From the NCBI RefSeq assembly GCF_004923295.1, contig NZ_CP039634.1, positions 2,632,001 through 2,696,000 of the forward strand: a stretch of DNA of 64,000 nucleotides. Direction: 5' to 3'. This DNA comes from Azospirillum sp. TSH100 (lineage in GTDB: Bacteria > Pseudomonadota > Alphaproteobacteria > Azospirillales > Azospirillaceae). Under the pieces are notes generated by a model. The model had not been told where the DNA came from. It worked only from the letters and a program-made list of their open reading frames with translations, and made no database searches. A program made the translations under genes and the position numbers. Positions 29,184 through 37,993 of this stretch are shown in pieces (positions within the stretch are counted from its first letter, which is position 1; each line of letters starts with the position of its first letter).

Positions 29184-30668
29184 TCACGCCACGAAGGGCG
29201 GAAGCGCGGTGACGTTGGCGGCCTTCTCGACGACCTGTCCGACGCGCAGCAGCGTCTCCTCGTCGAACGGGCGGCCGATCAGCTGGAGGCCGAGCGGCAG
29301 GCCGTCGACGCCCAGGCCGGCCGGGACCGACATGGCCGGCAGGCCGGCGAGGTTGATCGGAACGGTGAAGACGTCGTTCAGGTACATCTGCACCGGATCG
29401 TCCATCTTCTCGCCAATGGCGAAGGGCGTGCTGGGGGCGGTCGGCGTCAGGATGACGTCGCAGCTCTTGAACGCCTCGTCGAAGTCCCACTTGATGCGCG
29501 TGCGCACCTGACGGGCCTTGTTGTAATAGGCATCGTAATAGCCGGCCGACAGCACATAGGTGCCGATCAGGATGCGGCGCTGCACTTCCTTGCCGAAGCC
29601 GGCGCCGCGGGTGTTCTCGTACATCTCCTTGAGGTTGCCGCCCTCGACCCGCAGGCCGTAGCGCACGCCGTCATAGCGCGCGAGGTTGGACGACGCCTCG
29701 GCTGGGGCGATGATGTAATAGGCGGCCAGCGCGTATTTGGTGTGCGGGAGGCTGACCTCGACCGGCTCGGCGCCGGCCTCCTTCAGCCAGGCGATGCCCT
29801 GGTCCCACAGCGCGGCGATCTCGGCCGACAGGCCCTCGACCCGGTATTCCTTGGGAATGCCGACGCGCAGGCCACGGATGTCGCCGGTCAGAGCGGCACG
29901 GAAATCCGGCACCGGCATGTCGACCGAGGTGGAGTCCTTCGGATCGAAGCCGCACATGGAGCGCAGCATGATCGCCGCATCCTCGACCGTCCGGGTCATC
30001 GGCCCGGCCTGATCCAGCGAGGAGGCGTAGGCGACGATGCCCCAGCGCGAGCAGCGGCCGTAGGTCGGCTTGATGCCGACGGTGCCGGTGTAGCCGGCCG
30101 GCTGGCGGATCGAACCGCCGGTGTCGGTGCCGGTGGCGCCCAGCGCGGCGCGCGCGGCGATCACCGCGGCGGACCCGCCCGACGAGCCGCCGGCGACGAT
30201 CTTCTTCTCCCAGGCGCCGGGAGCGCCGGGGCTCCACGGGCTGACCGTCTCGCCCTGGTGGGCGGTGATGGTGGCCGAGCCCATGGCGAACTCGTCCAGG
30301 TTCACCTTGCCCAGCATGACGGCGCCGTCGCGCCACAGCTGGGAGGTCACCGTGGATTCATATTCCGGCTTGAAGCCGTCCAGGATATGGCTGCCGGCGG
30401 TGGTCGAGACGCCCTTGGTGCAGAACAGGTCCTTCACCGCGATGGGCAGGCCGTCCATCGGCCCAGCCTCCCCCTTGGCACGGCGCTCGTCGCTGGCCTT
30501 GGCCATCGACAGGGCGGCGTCGGGGGTCTCGGTGATGAAGATGTTGAAGGGACGCACGGCCTCGACCGCGCGCACATGCGCCTCGGTCAACTCGACCGCG
30601 GTGAAGTCCTTCTTGGCGAGGCCGTCCAGGGCCTCCGCCATCGTCAGATGCGTGAGCGCCGTCATCAC
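29184..30668 (-). CDS. gatA: Glutamyl-tRNA(Gln)/aspartyl-tRNA(Asn) amidotransferase subunit A
   Basis: GatA is the amidase subunit of GatCAB, which makes Gln-tRNA(Gln) by transamidation using glutamine-derived ammonia. The 494-residue amidase-signature protein has the Ser-cisSer-Lys region: the catalytic Lys in [13 protein letters not shown], then [19 protein letters not shown] and [15 protein letters not shown]- and C-terminal lengths are typical. Its start overlaps gatC by four bases (gatC stop at 30665), giving translational coupling. gatB is not here and must lie elsewhere. It ends at the 29135-29164 terminator. Confidence 0.97.
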   Translation of the reverse strand: MMTALTHLTMAEALDGLAKKDFTAVELTEAHVRAVEAVRPFNIFITETPDAALSMAKASDERRAKGEAGPMDGLPIAVKDLFCTKGVSTTAGSHILDGFKPEYESTVTSQLWRDGAVMLGKVNLDEFAMGSATITAHQGETVSPWSPGAPGAWEKKIVAGGSSGGSAAVIAARAALGATGTDTGGSIRQPAGYTGTVGIKPTYGRCSRWGIVAYASSLDQAGPMTRTVEDAAIMLRSMCGFDPKDSTSVDMPVPDFRAALTGDIRGLRVGIPKEYRVEGLSAEIAALWDQGIAWLKEAGAEPVEVSLPHTKYALAAYYIIAPAEASSNLARYDGVRYGLRVEGGNLKEMYENTRGAGFGKEVQRRILIGTYVLSAGYYDAYYNKARQVRTRIKWDFDEAFKSCDVILTPTAPSTPFAIGEKMDDPVQMYLNDVFTVPINLAGLPAMSVPAGLGVDGLPLGLQLIGRPFDEETLLRVGQVVEKAANVTALPPFVA

Positions 30669-30952
30669 TCGACCACCTTGGGCACGACGTAGAAGCCTTC
30701 GGCCGTTTCCGGACCGTTCGACAGGACCTGCGCGGCGTAACCGCCGTCGGTGACCTCGTCCTTGCGGCGGCGCAGCTTCTGCGCGGCGACGCTGGTCATC
30801 GGCGGCACGTCCTTCGTGTCGACCTCGTTGAGCTGTTCCACGAAGGTCAGAATCTGGCTCAGTTCCCCGGCCAGGGATTCCAGTTCCTCGTCCGGCACCT
30901 TGATGCGGGCCAGATGCGCGATCTTGGCCACCGTGGCCTTGTCGAGCGACAT
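30665..30952 (-). CDS. gatC: Glutamyl-tRNA(Gln)/aspartyl-tRNA(Asn) amidotransferase subunit C
   Basis: GatC stabilises the GatA-GatB interface. The start chosen is ATG at 30952 ([24 protein letters not shown]), the usual family N-terminus, although the frame is open 16 codons further. The 95-residue product also has the conserved [18 protein letters not shown] segment. It overlaps gatA by four bases on the same strand, so the two are an operon. Confidence 0.95.
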   Translation of the reverse strand: MSLDKATVAKIAHLARIKVPDEELESLAGELSQILTFVEQLNEVDTKDVPPMTSVAAQKLRRRKDEVTDGGYAAQVLSNGPETAEGFYVVPKVVE

Positions 30953-31040
30953 GCCTCTACTCTCTTCCAAAACATTGGAAATCGGCCGCGAAGCTAGCAC
31001 CCGCCGGCTTCATCCGCAACGATTGCGGCCATTCCGCCGC

Positions 31041-31367
31041 TCAGAAGGCGCCGGCATCGCCTTTCGCAAGCCCGGCGGCCAGTGCCAGCGGACATCCGCA
31101 GGACGGGCATTGGGTGCGTTGCAACGCCTCCACCACCCGCGCGTCAGGCAGAAGGACGCCCAGCGTCTTCTCCACCGCGGCGATCTGGCGCTTGTGGTCG
31201 GCGCTGGCACCGCAGGCGGCGTCCAGCATCGCGCCGTAATCCGAACTGGACTGCGCGGTGATGGCCTTCGCCCCTCCGGCGGCAAACAGCCCGGCACCGC
31301 CACTCACCAGCCCGGCAAGTCCGGCCAGCACCGCACGCCGGTTTGCATCCGCGCCCATCCTGCTCAT
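31041..31367 (-). CDS. Small exported hypothetical protein with a twin-arginine-like signal
   Basis: From ATG at 31367 (GGAG seven bases upstream) the 108-residue product begins MSRMGADANRRAVLAGLAGL and has a hydrophobic core ending GLFAAGGAKA, with an RR pair just before it, consistent with a Tat or Sec signal. The mature part holds one Cys near DAACGASAD and a CPSCGCPL cluster near the C-terminus, which could bind metal or form disulfides. I do not recognise the family. It lies between gatC and a GNAT gene on the same strand, about 90 bases from each. Confidence 0.6.
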   Translation of the reverse strand: MSRMGADANRRAVLAGLAGLVSGGAGLFAAGGAKAITAQSSSDYGAMLDAACGASADHKRQIAAVEKTLGVLLPDARVVEALQRTQCPSCGCPLALAAGLAKGDAGAF

Positions 31368-31484
31368 CCGTCCGCTCCGTCGATCTGGCTCATCAACCGG
31401 CCGTCGGTCATCGGCCTGGATGCCGACTATACGCCGCACCGGCCGGTCCGCCAGCGGTGCAATCATTAAATCTTCGGAAGGACG

Positions 31485-32018
31485 TCAGGCGGCGATGGGA
31501 GCGGCGGAGCGCCAGCCGGCGCGGTCCATGCGCAGCTTGAACAGGGCGATCGGCTCGCCCCAGGGCGTCACCCGCGTCTCGAGCCCGATCGGTGTCATGC
31601 CCAACTTGGCATAGAGCAGCAGGGCTGGCGTGTTGGTGTTGAAGCAGTAGAGCGTCAGTTCGGGCAGGTGATGATGGTCGAACGCGCGGTCGATCATTGT
31701 CCGCACCACATATTCGGCGATGCCGCGGCGACGCAGGGCCGGATCGACGCTGACATTGCCGATGCTGGCGGTACGGCCGTCCTCAAAGGTGGCGTAGTTG
31801 GCGTAGCCGACCACGCGCTCCCGCCCATCCTCGGTCAGGGTGACCACGGTGGGATCGCGGCGGATGCCGAGCGTCGCGCGGACCTGATCAGGGGTCAGCG
31901 GCCAGACCGCGCGCGGGAACAGGAAATACAGCTCTTCGGCGCTGCGGGGAAAGCCGCAGATCGCGGGGATGTCGGCGTCGGCCAGCGGCCGGTGGGACAG
32001 GATGGTGCGGGAGGGCAT
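31485..32018 (-). CDS. GNAT-family N-acetyltransferase
   Basis: The protein transfers acetyl from acetyl-CoA to an unknown acceptor. The CoA-binding motif A is clear: ASIGNVSVDPALRRRGIAEYVVRTM with the R-x-x-G-x-A loop. The chosen start is at 32018 (MPSRTILSHRPLADADIP, 177 residues); a longer frame from 32057 would add 13 residues but would run through a palindrome (32026-32045) that looks regulatory. It lies divergently from ruvX. The substrate cannot be inferred. Confidence 0.8.
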   Translation of the reverse strand: MPSRTILSHRPLADADIPAICGFPRSAEELYFLFPRAVWPLTPDQVRATLGIRRDPTVVTLTEDGRERVVGYANYATFEDGRTASIGNVSVDPALRRRGIAEYVVRTMIDRAFDHHHLPELTLYCFNTNTPALLLYAKLGMTPIGLETRVTPWGEPIALFKLRMDRAGWRSAAPIAA

Positions 32019-32025
32019 GGCGATC

Positions 32026-32045
32026 ATACTTAGGAAACTAAGTAT
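32026..32045. promoter_or_regulatory. Perfect palindrome between the GNAT and ruvX genes
   Basis: ATACTTAG (32026-32033) and CTAAGTAT (32038-32045) form an 8-bp dyad with a 4-base centre in a short AT-rich gap between divergent genes. It looks like an operator for a dimeric repressor such as a MarR or HxlR type, but no such regulator is adjacent. Confidence 0.45.
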
Positions 32046-32100
32046 CTTTTGCAACAACTCAAGCGATCTTGCGGTGACAAGGCTGCGGCCCTATGGTCGG

Positions 32101-32646
32101 ATGATGATCCACACCCTCTCCGAACTCGCAGCCCGGCTGGGCAAAAACCAACGTTTGCTTGGTCTTGACGTCGGCACCAAGACCGTCGGGCTGGCGGTGG
32201 CCGATCCGGGGCTGATCGTCGCATCCCCCATCGGCACGCTGAAGCGCACCAAATTCACCCAGGACGCGCGCGAGCTTGGCAAGACCATCCGCGATTACAG
32301 CATCGGCGGGCTGGTGGTCGGGCTGCCGCTGAACATGGACGGGACGGAGGGGCCGCGCGCCGAGTCGGTCCGCGCCTTTGCCAACAATCTGCTGGAACGG
32401 TCCGACCTGCTGGGCTGGGAGGCGGAGATCGCCTTCTGGGACGAACGGCTGTCGACCTCGGCCGTCGAACGCTTCATGATCGGCGAGGCCGACATGACCC
32501 GGAAACGCCGGGACGAGGTGGTGGACAAGATGGCCGCCGCCTACATCCTTCAAGGCGCACTCGACATGCTGGCGAACCAGCGCCGCCTCGCGAGCGAAGC
32601 GGATGAGGACGAGCGGGACGACGAAGACCACGACGACCGCGACTGA
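32101..32646 (+). CDS. ruvX: Holliday junction resolvase RuvX / pre-16S rRNA nuclease
   Basis: RuvX (YqgF) is an RNase H-fold nuclease involved in maturation of the 16S rRNA 5' end. The 181-residue product has LLGLDVGTKTVGLAVADPGL with the first catalytic Asp, GGLVVGLPLNMDGTEGPRA, and FWDERLSTSAVERFM with the DER motif. Tandem ATGs at 32101 and 32104 are both possible starts, without a strong ribosome site. The C-terminal tail is extremely acidic (EADEDERDDEDHDDRD), longer than in most homologues. It is divergent from the GNAT gene. Confidence 0.93.
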   Translation: MMIHTLSELAARLGKNQRLLGLDVGTKTVGLAVADPGLIVASPIGTLKRTKFTQDARELGKTIRDYSIGGLVVGLPLNMDGTEGPRAESVRAFANNLLERSDLLGWEAEIAFWDERLSTSAVERFMIGEADMTRKRRDEVVDKMAAAYILQGALDMLANQRRLASEADEDERDDEDHDDRD

Positions 32647-32667
32647 CCCAGGGTCAGTCCTCCGCAC

Positions 32668-33102
32668 TCAGGCATGAGCGTCCGGCCGCAGCAGTGCGGC
32701 GCGGTGCAGCAGCTTCGACGGGTCGATTCCCTGCACCAGCAGCAGGGCGCTGGCCTTGACCAGGGCGGCCGGCGTTCCGGGGGCGAGCGCCAGCGCGCGG
32801 CAGTAAATCCCCTCCGCCAGATCGGCGTGGCCGGCCGCGGCAAGCGTCTCCGCCGCTGAAAGCAGGCCGTTCATCGCCATGGCGAGATCGCCGTCGAGGT
32901 TCAGCGCCCCGGCGAATGCCTGCACGGCACCCGGCAGATCGCCCTGGCTTTCCATCACCAGCCCGTAGGTGGCCCACCAGACGGCGACGCCGGGGCGGGC
33001 GGTGATGGCCTGGGCGATCAGTTCCTGCGCCTCGGCCCAGCGTCCGGCCTGCGCGGCGATCAGGCCCTGGCGATAGATGCTTTCGGCCTGATCCGGCGTC
33101 AT
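32668..33102 (-). CDS. TPR-repeat protein
   Basis: A 144-residue cytoplasmic protein without signal peptide. It shows TPR-like helix pairs: AESIYRQGLIAAQAGRWAEAQELIAQAITARP, then GLVMESQGDLPGAVQAFAGALNLD and AETLAAAGHADLAEGIYCRALALAPGTP. It probably serves as a protein-interaction scaffold. It starts 16 bases after the thyX stop codon, so the two are probably co-transcribed; a functional link to thymidylate synthesis is not evident. Confidence 0.85.
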   Translation of the reverse strand: MTPDQAESIYRQGLIAAQAGRWAEAQELIAQAITARPGVAVWWATYGLVMESQGDLPGAVQAFAGALNLDGDLAMAMNGLLSAAETLAAAGHADLAEGIYCRALALAPGTPAALVKASALLLVQGIDPSKLLHRAALLRPDAHA

Positions 33103-33118
33103 CGGTTCGGGTCCTGTC

Positions 33119-34060
33119 TCAGGCTTCGCTGCGGCCGAGCTGGTCCATCAGCTCGCGCCATTCGCGCTTGGACAAGCCGCTGGCCTCCTGCGTCACCGGC
33201 TCGCCGGCCAGCAGACGCTTCACCACGTCGAGGCCTGTGCGCGACAGGTGGGCGCCGCCCATGCGGTATTCGGTGAAGGACTCGAAGACCGCCGGGACCC
33301 AGCGCTTCACCACGTCCAGCATCGCGTCGGCATAGACGCGGATTTCATACTGGGCATGGCTGTCGGCGCGCAGCGACAGGAAATGCAGAAGGTTGTGGAG
33401 ATCGACTTTCCAGTACCATTGCGTGTAGTAGTTCAGCGACAGGTTCATCCGCGCCAGCTCACGCGCCAGACCCTGGCGGGAGGGGTCGATGACCGTGCCG
33501 TCCTCGCGGTGGTTCAACATCTCCTCATAGTGGCTGTAGGCGCGCTCGGAATCCTCACGCAGCAGCCGCATGACGTTGGCCGCCTCCTCGCCCTCCAGCA
33601 CGTCGCCGCGGCCCTGGCGGTTCACCACCGCCTGGGCGCCCAGCTGTTCCGGCGCCGGCACGTAGAACTCACGGTCGAGGATGGAGTAGCGCGCCGAATA
33701 TTCGTTCACGTTCGCGGTGCGGTGGCGAATCCATTGGCGGGCGACGAAGATCGGCAGCTTCACATGGAACTTGATCTCGCACATCTCGAACGGAGTCGAG
33801 TGGCGATGGCGCATCAGATACTTGATGAGGCCGGAATCCTCGCTGACCTTCTTGGTGCCCTTGCCATAGGACACGCGCGCCGCCTGCACGACCGCCGCAT
33901 CGTCGCCCATATAGTCGATGACGCGGACGAAGCCGTGGTCCAGCACCTCCAGCGGCTGATAGAGGATGTCCTCCAGGGCCGGGACGGTGGCGCGGCGGGT
34001 GGTGGCGGTGACGGCGCGCAGGCGATCGATTTCGTCGCGCTGCTCGGGCGTGATCGGCAT
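33119..34060 (-). CDS. thyX: FAD-dependent thymidylate synthase ThyX
   Basis: ThyX makes dTMP from dUMP using FAD and NADPH with methylenetetrahydrofolate. The 313-residue protein contains the signature [15 protein letters not shown] (RHRx7S), which binds FAD and dUMP, and the LKYLMRH-type segment [27 protein letters not shown] just before it. Other conserved parts are [18 protein letters not shown] and DSHAQYEIR. The length is longer than the smallest ThyX proteins (about 220) and fits the alphaproteobacterial form. It is upstream of the TPR gene in a probable operon and divergent from ssrA. Confidence 0.96.
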   Translation of the reverse strand: MPITPEQRDEIDRLRAVTATTRRATVPALEDILYQPLEVLDHGFVRVIDYMGDDAAVVQAARVSYGKGTKKVSEDSGLIKYLMRHRHSTPFEMCEIKFHVKLPIFVARQWIRHRTANVNEYSARYSILDREFYVPAPEQLGAQAVVNRQGRGDVLEGEEAANVMRLLREDSERAYSHYEEMLNHREDGTVIDPSRQGLARELARMNLSLNYYTQWYWKVDLHNLLHFLSLRADSHAQYEIRVYADAMLDVVKRWVPAVFESFTEYRMGGAHLSRTGLDVVKRLLAGEPVTQEASGLSKREWRELMDQLGRSEA

Positions 34061-34201
34061 GGTGACTCCGGGGCTGCAACGGCCGGACTCTTAAGCAGAG
34101 CAGGTCGCCGGTGCAAGCCGACATTCTGGAACCGCCCGCGTCACGGCAACGCATTCGGCGATGATGCCACACAGCCCCTTCCCTTGCCGGGCGGGAGTGC
34201 C

Positions 34202-34207
34202 TATATT
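34202..34207 (+). promoter_or_regulatory. Probable -10 element of ssrA
   Basis: TATATT lies 7 bases before the first stem of the tmRNA acceptor piece. A convincing -35 is not seen at 17 bases (TTCCCT), so the assignment rests on the position. Confidence 0.4.
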
Positions 34208-34213
34208 CGCGAC

Positions 34214-34541
34214 GTCGGTTCGCCGACTATGGCGATAAACGCCTTGTGGAATAAGCGTTGTGGACCCGGGGGCGGTACCCGGCGCCTCCACCAACCACAC
34301 ACCGGACTCGTTGACCGGGGTCGTTGGGGGCGAAACAGGATCGACACGCGTGGTAAAGGCATGGTTTTCGCTCGGCATGGTTCCGCCGTTATCGGGCCGT
34401 TGCAATAGTTGCCAACGACAACGTTGCTCAGGCTCGCCTCGCTGCCTAACGGCGGCTGGTAGCCTAAACCTAATCCCCGCGGGTTAGCGCCCAAGGGTGG
34501 GGCCGTGGGCCGCCTAGCAACAGAAGGCCCACACCTCTTTT
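34214..34541 (+). ncRNA. ssrA: tmRNA, circularly permuted two-piece form
   Basis: tmRNA rescues stalled ribosomes and adds a degradation tag. The 3' acceptor half comes first: stem-loop GTCGG-TTCG-CCGAC (34214-34227), then T arm CCGGG-GGCGGTA-CCCGG and GCGCCTCCACCA, with encoded CCA ending at 34293. About 32 bases of linker follow, then the 5' half beginning GGGGGCG (34326-34332), which pairs with CGCCTCC and includes the tRNA-Ala-like G3-U70 pair. GGATCGAC follows. The tag frame (34411-34449) reads ANDNVAQARLAA then TAA, after the usual TAGTT. A hairpin with T tract (34505-34541) ends the gene. This order is the alphaproteobacterial arrangement; precise cleavage ends are inferred. Confidence 0.93.
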
Positions 34542-34615
34542 CCCAGCGTTTCGTGCCGGCCCTTGCCAAAGCGGAGCGCTCAAGACCGATCGCGTTACCA
34601 GGGACCCGCCCAAGC

Positions 34616-35110
34616 ATGCCGAAAGAGCAGCTCCGCTATGACCGTATGGTCGAGACCGCGTTGCGCGGCGTTGTCCGCGACGCGCTGACCGAGGTTGCCG
34701 AGCGCGGCTTGCCGGGCAATCACCATTTCTACCTGACCTTCCGCACCGGTTTCCCCGGCGTCGAGATCCCGGATTATCTGGCCTCCCAGTATCCGAACGA
34801 GATGACCATCGTCCTCCAGTTCCAGTATTACGGCCTGGACGTGACGGACGACCATTTCGAGGTCACGCTGAGCTTCAACAATGTGCATGAGCGGCTGGTG
34901 ATTCCGTTCGCCGCCATCACCACCTTCGCCGACCCGTCGGTGAACTTCGCGCTCCAGTTCCAGCCGCTCGCCGCCGCCGAATCGGCGGAGGTCGCCACCA
35001 TGCCGCCCCGCGCCGCCGAGCGTGCCGAGGAGAAGGTGGAGGAAAGCGCCCCGGCCGAGGAGCCGAAGCGCGGTGAAGTGGTTGCCCTGGACGCCTTCCG
35101 CAAGAAGTAA
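34616..35110 (+). CDS. sspB: ClpXP adaptor SspB (alphaproteobacterial type)
   Basis: SspB binds the ssrA tag and tethers tagged substrates to ClpX. ATG at 34616 gives 164 residues: MPKEQLRYDRMVETALRGVVRDAL, a beta-rich tag-binding domain with NHHFYLTFRTGFPGVEIPDYL, then IVLQFQYYGLDVTDDHFEVTLSFNN, an acidic Ala/Glu-rich linker (about 125-150), and the C-terminal EVVALDAFRKK, which is the ClpX-binding (XB) peptide. The upstream open frame is inside the tmRNA region and not used. It follows ssrA by about 75 bases on the same strand, and a TfoX-domain gene follows 12 bases later. Confidence 0.93.
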   Translation: MPKEQLRYDRMVETALRGVVRDALTEVAERGLPGNHHFYLTFRTGFPGVEIPDYLASQYPNEMTIVLQFQYYGLDVTDDHFEVTLSFNNVHERLVIPFAAITTFADPSVNFALQFQPLAAAESAEVATMPPRAAERAEEKVEESAPAEEPKRGEVVALDAFRKK

Positions 35111-35122
35111 CCCTCCAGACCG

Positions 35123-35485
35123 ATGCCCGCCCGGCCGCCCAGCGAGTATGTCTCGACACTCTGCGAGATGCTGGCGCCGCTGGGCGATGTGCGCGTGCGC
35201 CGCATGTTCGGCGGCTATGGCCTGTCCATCGACGGACTGACCTTCGCACTGATCGCCGATGAGATCCTGTATCTCAAGGCGGACGAAGTGAACCGCGCGG
35301 CGTTCGCGGATTTGGGCCTGGAGCCCTTCCGGCCGATGCCGGACAAGCCGACCACCCTCTCCTACTACCCACCGCCCGACTCGGCCTTGGACGACCGCGA
35401 CGAGTTGCTGCCCTGGGCCCGCTCTGGATTCGAGGCGGCGCTGCGGGCCGCAGCCAAGAAGGCGGCGAAGACGAAGCGGAAGTAG
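35123..35485 (+). CDS. TfoX N-terminal domain protein
   Basis: A 120-residue protein consisting of one TfoX/Sxy N-terminal domain: LCEMLAPLGDVRVRRMFGGYGLSIDG, with the RRMFGGYG loop that defines the family, then FALIADEILYLKADE and LSYYPPPDSALDDRDELLPWARSGFEAALR. Full-length TfoX regulates competence in gammaproteobacteria, but single-domain relatives like this lack the C-terminal domain and have no assigned role. A basic Lys-rich tail follows. It is 12 bases after sspB, so they share an operon. Confidence 0.9.
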   Translation: MPARPPSEYVSTLCEMLAPLGDVRVRRMFGGYGLSIDGLTFALIADEILYLKADEVNRAAFADLGLEPFRPMPDKPTTLSYYPPPDSALDDRDELLPWARSGFEAALRAAAKKAAKTKRK

Positions 35486-35591
35486 GGCTCCGCCCTCGAA
35501 GCGGGAGACGGAACGCCATCACTCACGCGCCGTGACGGCTCGGCGGCGCCACACACCAGCGACGTCATCGAAAGCCACTTCCCCAGACAGG

Positions 35592-35628
35592 AAGGGGCGT
35601 CCGGCGCGCAGTCACGGACGCGCCCCTT
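35592..35628 (+). terminator. Imperfect hairpin after the TfoX-domain gene
   Basis: AAGGGGCGTCCG pairs with CGGACGCGCCCCTT with a 2-base bulge, about 110 bases past the stop. The following DNA (GATTGCATAT) is only mildly T-rich; it may serve the convergent lipoprotein gene as well. Confidence 0.45.
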
Positions 35629-35670
35629 GATTGCATATACTCGCAAAACTCTGCTGATCCGCTGCGGCGG

Positions 35671-36060
35671 TTACCAAGTGTTGTTTGACGCCGACAGGGT
35701 CAGGGTTTCAACCGCGTTGTTGCGGTCATATTTGACTGTCAGCACATTCGACTGAACGATCTTCCGCTGATAGCTGGTAAGAGAATACATATAGGTCTGG
35801 GTCGATGTTCCGTCCGAACTGGTCGAGGTTGACATCGGCACGCCCAGTGACTGCATGACGGTCGATTTCTGCGTACCCTTCGGGAACATCGCGTTTACAG
35901 CGGCGTCGTTGATGTTGGCGAGCACCGCCGGACCGCTTTGCTTGTCGGCCAACGCGCCGCCCGGCCTATACATGGCCTGCTCGTCATACATTGTCGGAGG
36001 AACGCAAGCGGAAACAGCGACGCCAGATACAAAAAGCGCGACGAAGGCGAGTTTCTTCAT
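35671..36060 (-). CDS. Putative outer-membrane lipoprotein, BamE/SmpA-like
   Basis: The 129-residue product has a lipoprotein signal MKKLAFVALFVSGVAVSAC with the lipobox Cys at about residue 19. The mature region contains MFPKGTQKSTVMQSLGVPMSTS, which fits the KGxTKxxVxxxLGxP pattern of the BamE/SmpA fold, then beta strands ending ETLTLSASNNTW. Fold assignment is from this motif only. Its DNA is noticeably less GC-rich than its neighbours, and codon use differs, which may hint at a recent origin. It stands alone. Confidence 0.75.
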   Translation of the reverse strand: MKKLAFVALFVSGVAVSACVPPTMYDEQAMYRPGGALADKQSGPAVLANINDAAVNAMFPKGTQKSTVMQSLGVPMSTSTSSDGTSTQTYMYSLTSYQRKIVQSNVLTVKYDRNNAVETLTLSASNNTW

Positions 36061-36224
36061 TTTGCGACCCTATGCATTCTTTCAAAGCGGCGGGAGAGGC
36101 TTTCATTGCGCGTCACACCACCATGGCTTGAAGTGAAGCATCATTAAAGTGTTTTCACAATGCTTTCGGATACACGGTATTCGTTCAGTCTTCCATCGAG
36201 CCGAATAAGTCTTGAAACTGCCGT

Positions 36225-36920
36225 TCAGATTTTGTCCGCCATGTGGATCGTCGCATTGCTCGCCTGGGCGCCGGCGGTGCGCTGGCGCATCTGGCGGGCG
36301 AATCGCAGCGGGTTGGGCAGGATGTTCAGCATCGAGCCGAGCTTGCCGACCGACGAGGTCGCCTTGCCCACCGCCATCACGTCGGCCAGGCGGCGGTCGA
36401 TGAAGGCGCGGGTCTCGGCATGGTCGTCCGACTTGTCGTCGAGCCAATAGAAGGTGGAAGAGCTGACCACCGCGGCCAGCAGCGCGCGCTTGGTATAGTG
36501 GTTGTAATCGGTCGCGCTGTCCCCGGCGGCGAACCACATCGCATCGACCGTGCGGTAGAGCAGCCGCAGGCCGAGCGTCACATTCTGCGGCATGGCCAGA
36601 TAGGAGAGCTGCCGGCGCTTGGCCTCGCGATAGGGCTCCAGCACATCGAAATAGGTGCGGACGGCCAGCGAAATGCGCTCGCGCACCTTCATCTCGGCCA
36701 GCGGCATCGACTCCAGCCGGTCGAGCATCTGTCGGTCGGCCCAATCGGCGAAATGCTCCACCGCGTCGGTGACGCCGCCGGGGAAGGCGCGCAGCAGGGC
36801 CGACGGCTCGTGCCCCGCCATCTCGGTGCCGTCGCGCAGGGACTGCAGGCTCCAGCCGTCGAAGACGACGTTGGGCAGGCTCGCCACCAGGATCTCGTCG
36901 CGTAGCGTGTCGATGCTCAT
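36225..36920 (-). CDS. COQ9-family protein (ubiquinone biosynthesis)
   Basis: COQ9 proteins bind lipids and assist the COQ7-type hydroxylase in ubiquinone synthesis. The 231-residue protein (start MSIDTLRDEILVASLPNVVFDGW at 36920, GGGAG upstream) has the TetR-like helical fold of the family, with FDGWSLQSLRDG, AVRTYFDVLEPYREAKRRQLSYLAMPQNV and the lipid-pocket region DNHYTKRALLAAVVSSSTFYWLDD-like stretch near residues 150-175. It lies 24 bases downstream of def on the same strand; in alphaproteobacteria COQ9 often lies beside rpsU, as here. Confidence 0.9.
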   Translation of the reverse strand: MSIDTLRDEILVASLPNVVFDGWSLQSLRDGTEMAGHEPSALLRAFPGGVTDAVEHFADWADRQMLDRLESMPLAEMKVRERISLAVRTYFDVLEPYREAKRRQLSYLAMPQNVTLGLRLLYRTVDAMWFAAGDSATDYNHYTKRALLAAVVSSSTFYWLDDKSDDHAETRAFIDRRLADVMAVGKATSSVGKLGSMLNILPNPLRFARQMRQRTAGAQASNATIHMADKI

Positions 36921-36944
36921 AGCCAACTCTCCCAGCGTCCGCCC

Positions 36945-37526
36945 TCAGCTCCGGGGCGGCGCGTCCTTGGCCGCGCCCGGCGCGGCGATGATATGAGTCG
37001 CCGCGGCGAGCGCGGCGTTGATGTGATGCATCTCCTCGGTGCAGACAAGAAGATGCAGATCGTCCATGCGATCAAGATAGAGCACGCCATCCAGGTGGTC
37101 GACCTCGTGCTGGACCACACGGGCATGGAAACCGGACGCCTCCCGCTCGATGCGGGCGCCGTCGAGACCATAGCCACGGTAGCGGATGCGCGTGTGGCGC
37201 GGCACCAGACCGCGCAGGCCGGGAATCGACAGGCAGCCTTCCCAGCCCAAGGCCTTTTCGTCGGTCAGCGGCTCGATCACCGGATTGACCAGGACGGTGT
37301 TCGCCACCTCCTCCCCCTCGCCACGGTCGGCGGGGACGCGGAAGACGATGATCCGGCGCGACTCCGCGATCTGCGGCGCGGCGAGACCAACTCCAGGCGC
37401 GTCCAGCATGGTGGCGATCATGTCGGCCGCCAGCCGGGCTACGGCCGGATCGGTCGGGTCGGCGATGGGCTCCGCGATCTGGCGGAGCACGGGATTGCCC
37501 ATCCGGGCGATTGGAAGCACTGGCAT
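36945..37526 (-). CDS. def: Peptide deformylase
   Basis: Def removes the formyl group from nascent N-formylmethionine. The 193-residue product (start [18 protein letters not shown] at 37526; the upstream frame is longer but does not look like protein) has the three metalloenzyme motifs: GVGLAAPQ (motif 1), EGCLSIPG (motif 2, Cys ligand) and QHEVDHLDG (motif 3, two His ligands and catalytic Glu). It ends with a C-terminal tail of about 20 Ala-rich residues. It forms an operon with the downstream COQ9-like gene and is divergent from rpsU. Confidence 0.95.
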   Translation of the reverse strand: MPVLPIARMGNPVLRQIAEPIADPTDPAVARLAADMIATMLDAPGVGLAAPQIAESRRIIVFRVPADRGEGEEVANTVLVNPVIEPLTDEKALGWEGCLSIPGLRGLVPRHTRIRYRGYGLDGARIEREASGFHARVVQHEVDHLDGVLYLDRMDDLHLLVCTEEMHHINAALAAATHIIAAPGAAKDAPPRS

Positions 37527-37741
37527 GCCGCTATATCTGGAGTGTGCTGGCGGGTGGAGCAACCGATTCCTGTGGGTGTGGCCGGGCTTATGGCCGAGCT
37601 TATGCGGATGAACCGAAGACTCCCCTTCACAAAGGTGCAGGGGCGTGCTACACACTGCCCCCACACAAGGGGTGCGCCTGCCGCGCATACCTATTTGTTG
37701 CCTTGGCGCAACATGCTTCACTTGGAAGGGTGACGGTTAAC

Positions 37742-37945
37742 GTGCAAGTTCTGGTCCGAGATAACAACGTCGATCAGGCCCTCCGCGCGCTCAAGAAGAA
37801 GATGCAGCGCGAGGGCATTTTCCGTGAAATGAAGCTCCGCCGTAACTACGAGAAGCCCTCGGAGAAGCGCGCGCGTGAGAAGGCTGAAGCGGTGCGTCGC
37901 ACCCGCAAGCTGCTCCGCAAGCGGATGGAACGCGAGGGCTACTAA
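37742..37945 (+). CDS. rpsU: 30S ribosomal protein S21
   Basis: S21 helps initiation complex formation near the anti-Shine-Dalgarno site. The start is taken as GTG at 37742 ([25 protein letters not shown] with initiator Met), the conserved family N-terminus; an upstream in-frame GTG (37730) would add four residues. The 67-residue product ends [16 protein letters not shown]. Composition is strongly basic, as expected. It lies between divergent def and downstream panB; a hairpin (37973-37993) follows. Confidence 0.93.
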   Translation: MQVLVRDNNVDQALRALKKKMQREGIFREMKLRRNYEKPSEKRAREKAEAVRRTRKLLRKRMEREGY

Positions 37946-37972
37946 TCGCCGGTCGCGCCTAGCGACTGCGAA

Positions 37973-37993
37973 GGGCGCGTGTGATGCGCGCCC
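37973..37993 (+). terminator. Hairpin after rpsU
   Basis: GGGCGCG (37973-37979) pairs with CGCGCCC (37987-37993) 28 bases beyond the stop codon. There is no T tract after it, so it may be an RNA-stabilising end rather than a strong terminator. Confidence 0.4.

Noticed and set aside
34091-34505. Several small frames on both strands within 34091-34505
   Set aside because: They lie over the tmRNA gene, whose pairing and tag peptide explain the sequence.
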